Shown here piece after piece: positions 21,747 to 24,224 of a stretch of 24,224 bases of DNA. Position 1 is the stretch's first letter, and each line of letters opens with the position of its first letter. The position numbers and the translations under genes are program-made. Source of the stretch: an uncultured Clostridia bacterium. GTDB lineage: Bacteria; Bacillota; Clostridia; Saccharofermentanales; DTU023. The DNA is taken from the NCBI GenBank assembly GCA_946220865.1, contig CAMJYM010000023.1, forward strand, positions 1 to 24,224, given 5' to 3'. The notes beneath the pieces are model-generated. The model worked only from the letters and a program-made list of their open reading frames with translations. It did not search any database and had not been told where the DNA came from.

Positions 21747-21797
21747 AATGCAGGTCTGAAATTAAACCTTATGCTCTGTGAGCTTCCTTAGAGGAGC

Positions 21798-24041
21798 TTA
21801 TTCGTCAGCTTTGGCTTCACCCAGGCTGATGTCACAGATATCTTTGTACCAGTCCCACATCGGAGTGGATTCAAGACCATGGACACGCAGCGTGAAGAAG
21901 TCGTGGTAGTCATTGGCGTAAAGAGGAATATCAGGCATGTTCTTGTTGTACCATTTCTGGAAAGCCAGCCAGCCTTCCTCCCAGCCAGCAACATCCGTCG
22001 GATCCTTTTGACGCATGTTCACGAGGATCTCATCGACTTCAGGGTTGTTGACGCGGTCGTTGTTTCCACCAACGCCGATCTGAGAGCTGTGATAGGCATA
22101 ATATTTGTCATCAGGAATGGCGAAGTTGGTACCCATATTGAAGCAGGTCGCTTCATCCGGGCCTGCCGTGGCCGGCTCCGCTTTGTAGAAGGCGTCGAGC
22201 AGGGTTGCAAAGTCAACCGGCTTGACGATGTAGTTCATGCCGCAGCGCTTGGCATTATCCGGGAGCATAACCTGAATGAGCTTCGTCGTGTCGAGTCCTT
22301 CAGAACCGTAGTGAATAATGCGCAGGGGTTTTTTGCTTTCATCGTAGCGCCAGTAATCAAAGCCGTCTTTGTTGCTCTCATACATCTGCTGAGCCTTTTC
22401 AGCGTCCCAGGGGGTCACGCCGTCAGCTTCGAATTTATAAGGCGAATTGTCGAGCTCAGCATTGGCCGCTTCGGTATTCAGGGTGTAGTGGTTCCACTCG
22501 GGATCCGCTTCAAGCTCTTCGCCCTTGTCGAGGTACTCAAACTGGTTGATGCCAAAGCAGCCATCGATAACGAGGCCATAACCACCGGAGATCTCGGCGA
22601 CGAACTGATCGCGGTCGATGCAGTAGGCGATGGCCTTGCGGACTTCAGCATACTGGGTCGGGCTGTAGTCGTTGCGGATGGAAAGGACGCCATAGCCGTT
22701 ACGGGGATAGTTGCAGTAGCCGACCTTATCAGCATTCTCTTTACCCTTATCAATCTTCTTGGCTTCATTGAGACCGGGGATCAGATCGACAAAGCCGGAG
22801 AGCAAATAGTCCATCTCCAGTTCGGCGTTGATAGTCTGAACGATGATGTTCTTGATCGTCGGTTTTTTACCCTCAGCATTGCCCTTGAACTTGTCGTTCA
22901 GAGTCACTTTGGCCATGCGGTTTTCATAGGAAACGAAGTTATAGGGGCCGCAGGTGACGTCAGGTTTAAAGCGGTAGGTGTAAGCGACATCATAGGTCGA
23001 TTCAACCATCAGAGAGCTGATGGGATCAAGTTTGATCTCGCCACTTTTAATTTTTTCAATTTTTTCGGTCTGTTCGTCAACAGCCTGCTGATAAGAGGCC
23101 AGGAGATCTTCTTCTTCTTTCTTCTGATCATCAGAATAAGTCGATTTATCTTCGCCGTCCCACCATTCCTGTTCACCCTTCAGAGTTTCCTGCTTGCTCT
23201 CGAGAGTTTTCTGTTCAGCGGCGAGCACGTTCTCTTTATCCGCATCCGTGACTTCGTAGCCTTCTTTAACAACCAGTTCATTGCCCACGATGTCGACGTT
23301 GGGAGCATAGCGGTGCAGCGGGGTGGGGCTAGCAGAAATAAGCGCCGTCTCATAGAAATAGGGCAGTCTGTCGGCTTTCAGAGTCAACGAAAAATGGGTG
23401 TCATCAATGTAGGTCACGCCAGCGAAAACACGGGTTTTGCCATCGTGATATTCGTCGAAGCCGAAGATATCTTCCGCAGCGTTCGCATTGTCAGCGCCCT
23501 GATTCTTCCATTCGGGAGAAGCGCTGAAGAAGAAGCCAAAGACGTAGTCTTTCGCTGTGATCGGTGTGCCATCGTTCCAGACCAGATCGCTGACGATCTC
23601 GAAGGTGTAGGTCTTTGTGCCATCTTCATTGGAGGTCACAACCGGATCAGAGGGGCAGACCGTGGGGTTCAGTTTGAACTGGCCGGCTTCGTCCGCGTAA
23701 TAGGTCGAGTAGGCGCAGTCACCGCCGTAGTTACCGAGCAGGTACTTGATGTACACGTCGTAGGAAGAGTTGCCAAAGCCGTTGATATAGTTGGCGTTCA
23801 GTTCCGGCGCACCCACAACCAAGGTGTCCGCGTCGACCATTTTTTCGGGTTCAGGTTCAGTTTCTGCTTCAGAAGCTTCCTCTGCAGGAGCTTCACTTTC
23901 CTCAGCTGCCGTTTCTTCGGCGGCTTCGGCTTCGGTTTCTTCTGCGCTCGTCTCGCTTTCAGCCATCAGGGTGAGGGGCATGCCCATCACGAGGCCGAGA
24001 AGCATAAACAAAGCGACTAAAAGAGCCAGATGTTTTCTCAT
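21798..24041 (-). CDS. Peptide-type ABC transporter substrate-binding protein (SBP family 5), large, without lipobox
   Basis: 747 residues. A signal peptide (about 1-27, hydrophobic core LALLVALFMLLGLVMG, likely cut after LMA) is followed by an E/A-rich acidic linker (28-68). The binding-protein fold starts near 70 with DTLVVGAPELNANYINGF; the family-5 motif LVWNDGTPITAKDYVF lies at 153-168. An extra charged, coiled-coil-like segment occupies about 262-337. The C-terminal lobe continues to residue 747. Such proteins deliver oligopeptides or other solutes to Opp/Dpp-type permeases. There is no cysteine at the signal peptide end, unusual for a Gram-positive binding protein, so how it is retained is unclear. 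AAGGAGG lies eight bases before the ATG. No permease genes follow; the gene is monocistronic here with promoter and terminator. Confidence 0.9.
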   Translation of the reverse strand: MRKHLALLVALFMLLGLVMGMPLTLMAESETSAEETEAEAAEETAAEESEAPAEEASEAETEPEPEKMVDADTLVVGAPELNANYINGFGNSSYDVYIKYLLGNYGGDCAYSTYYADEAGQFKLNPTVCPSDPVVTSNEDGTKTYTFEIVSDLVWNDGTPITAKDYVFGFFFSASPEWKNQGADNANAAEDIFGFDEYHDGKTRVFAGVTYIDDTHFSLTLKADRLPYFYETALISASPTPLHRYAPNVDIVGNELVVKEGYEVTDADKENVLAAEQKTLESKQETLKGEQEWWDGEDKSTYSDDQKKEEEDLLASYQQAVDEQTEKIEKIKSGEIKLDPISSLMVESTYDVAYTYRFKPDVTCGPYNFVSYENRMAKVTLNDKFKGNAEGKKPTIKNIIVQTINAELEMDYLLSGFVDLIPGLNEAKKIDKGKENADKVGYCNYPRNGYGVLSIRNDYSPTQYAEVRKAIAYCIDRDQFVAEISGGYGLVIDGCFGINQFEYLDKGEELEADPEWNHYTLNTEAANAELDNSPYKFEADGVTPWDAEKAQQMYESNKDGFDYWRYDESKKPLRIIHYGSEGLDTTKLIQVMLPDNAKRCGMNYIVKPVDFATLLDAFYKAEPATAGPDEATCFNMGTNFAIPDDKYYAYHSSQIGVGGNNDRVNNPEVDEILVNMRQKDPTDVAGWEEGWLAFQKWYNKNMPDIPLYANDYHDFFTLRVHGLESTPMWDWYKDICDISLGEAKADE

Positions 24042-24067
24042 GTTTCATTCCTCCTTTTAAATAACGT

Positions 24068-24077
24068 CGAAATTTCG
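24068..24077. promoter_or_regulatory. Palindrome in the binding-protein leader, possible operator
   Basis: CGAAATTTCG is a perfect 10-bp palindrome; CGAAATT recurs at 24099-24105. Both lie in the untranslated leader downstream of the promoter. They might bind a repressor or form a hairpin. Confidence 0.3.
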
Positions 24078-24124
24078 TGCAGACGAGAAGTCAGCGCTCG
24101 AAATTAGCACACGTTCTTATGCAT

Positions 24125-24153
24125 ATTGTAACGGAATTGACATATCCGTTCAA
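24125..24153 (-). promoter_or_regulatory. Promoter of the substrate-binding protein gene
   Basis: On the minus strand TTGAAC (24153-24148), 17 bases, TACAAT (24130-24125). It gives a leader of about 75 bases before the ATG at 24041. Confidence 0.75.
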
Positions 24154-24224
24154 GCTAAAGTTGTATCAAGGCAGAGTAAACTTGTTGTAGGTTAGAAGTC
24201 AGGGGGTCTCCTCACATGACTAGA

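Noticed and set aside
21879..24020. A 713-codon open frame on the plus strand opposite the substrate-binding protein
   Set aside because: It is the antisense shadow of a strongly supported gene with signal peptide, family motif and ribosome binding site. Its translation is a V/I/F/R-rich mixture without domain structure, as expected from codon bias on the other strand.
24201..24224. Possible gene start on the plus strand at the right edge (AGGGGG, then ATG at 24216)
   Set aside because: Only three codons are inside the window, so a gene cannot be supported.
1..24224. CRISPR array, insertion sequence, prophage or toxin-antitoxin pair
   Set aside because: No regularly spaced repeats with unique spacers, no transposase or integrase frame, and no small overlapping gene pair of that kind on either strand.

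Overview
The window reads as a stretch of a Bacillota (Firmicutes) chromosome, most likely from a clostridial lineage; genus cannot be told. Evidence for this: an rplU-prp-rpmA-obg ribosomal cluster in which L27 carries the N-terminal extension removed by the protease Prp, a HrcA/CIRCE-type groES-groEL operon, genes resembling DUF4364 and DUF5711 families that are known mainly from Clostridia, a lipobox lipoprotein, and strong AGGAGG-type ribosome binding sites. Base composition is close to balanced by eye. There is no transposase, integrase, phage gene or CRISPR array.

Layout. 1-4043: a large membrane sensor kinase (minus strand, cut by the left edge) diverges from a NarL-type response regulator, followed by a convergent lipoprotein gene. 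4044-4680: a repeat-containing spacer, a tRNA-Gln(CTG) with its terminator, and a hairpin-rich leader. 4681-6753: a duplicated-ATPase ABC-F protein. 6714-11025: a minus-strand run of four genes in transcription order acyl-ACP thioesterase, membrane-anchored propeller-like protein, CYTH phosphatase-like protein, HI0933-type flavoprotein. 11112-13455: groES-groEL with a strong promoter, a CIRCE operator and a terminator. 13626-13915: rubredoxin with its own promoter and terminator. 14078-15912: an ECF sigma factor followed by an uncharacterised repeat (solenoid-like) protein. 15985-18417: galE-cvpA-like operon. 18520-19083: DUF4364-like winged-helix protein. 19080-21712: rplU, prp, rpmA, then a terminator, then obg. 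21717-24153: a large peptide-type substrate-binding protein with its own promoter and terminator.

Most of the window is housekeeping: protein folding, ribosome assembly (L21, L27, Prp, Obg, ABC-F), UDP-galactose metabolism and nutrient uptake. The least explained parts are (i) the ECF sigma factor and its partner, a cytoplasmic protein built from roughly 20-residue repeats containing I/V-N-C/G, with a CxxC near its N-terminus; (ii) a sensor kinase whose visible region has no recognisable H-box; (iii) an L27 whose Prp cleavage region deviates from the usual QFF-A; and (iv) two genes (ABC-F and thioesterase) whose start codons lie 6 bases after a -10-like element and lack a Shine-Dalgarno sequence, which suggests leaderless transcripts. 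I found no wholly new multi-gene defence or mobile system; the sigma/solenoid pair is the best candidate for undescribed biology.
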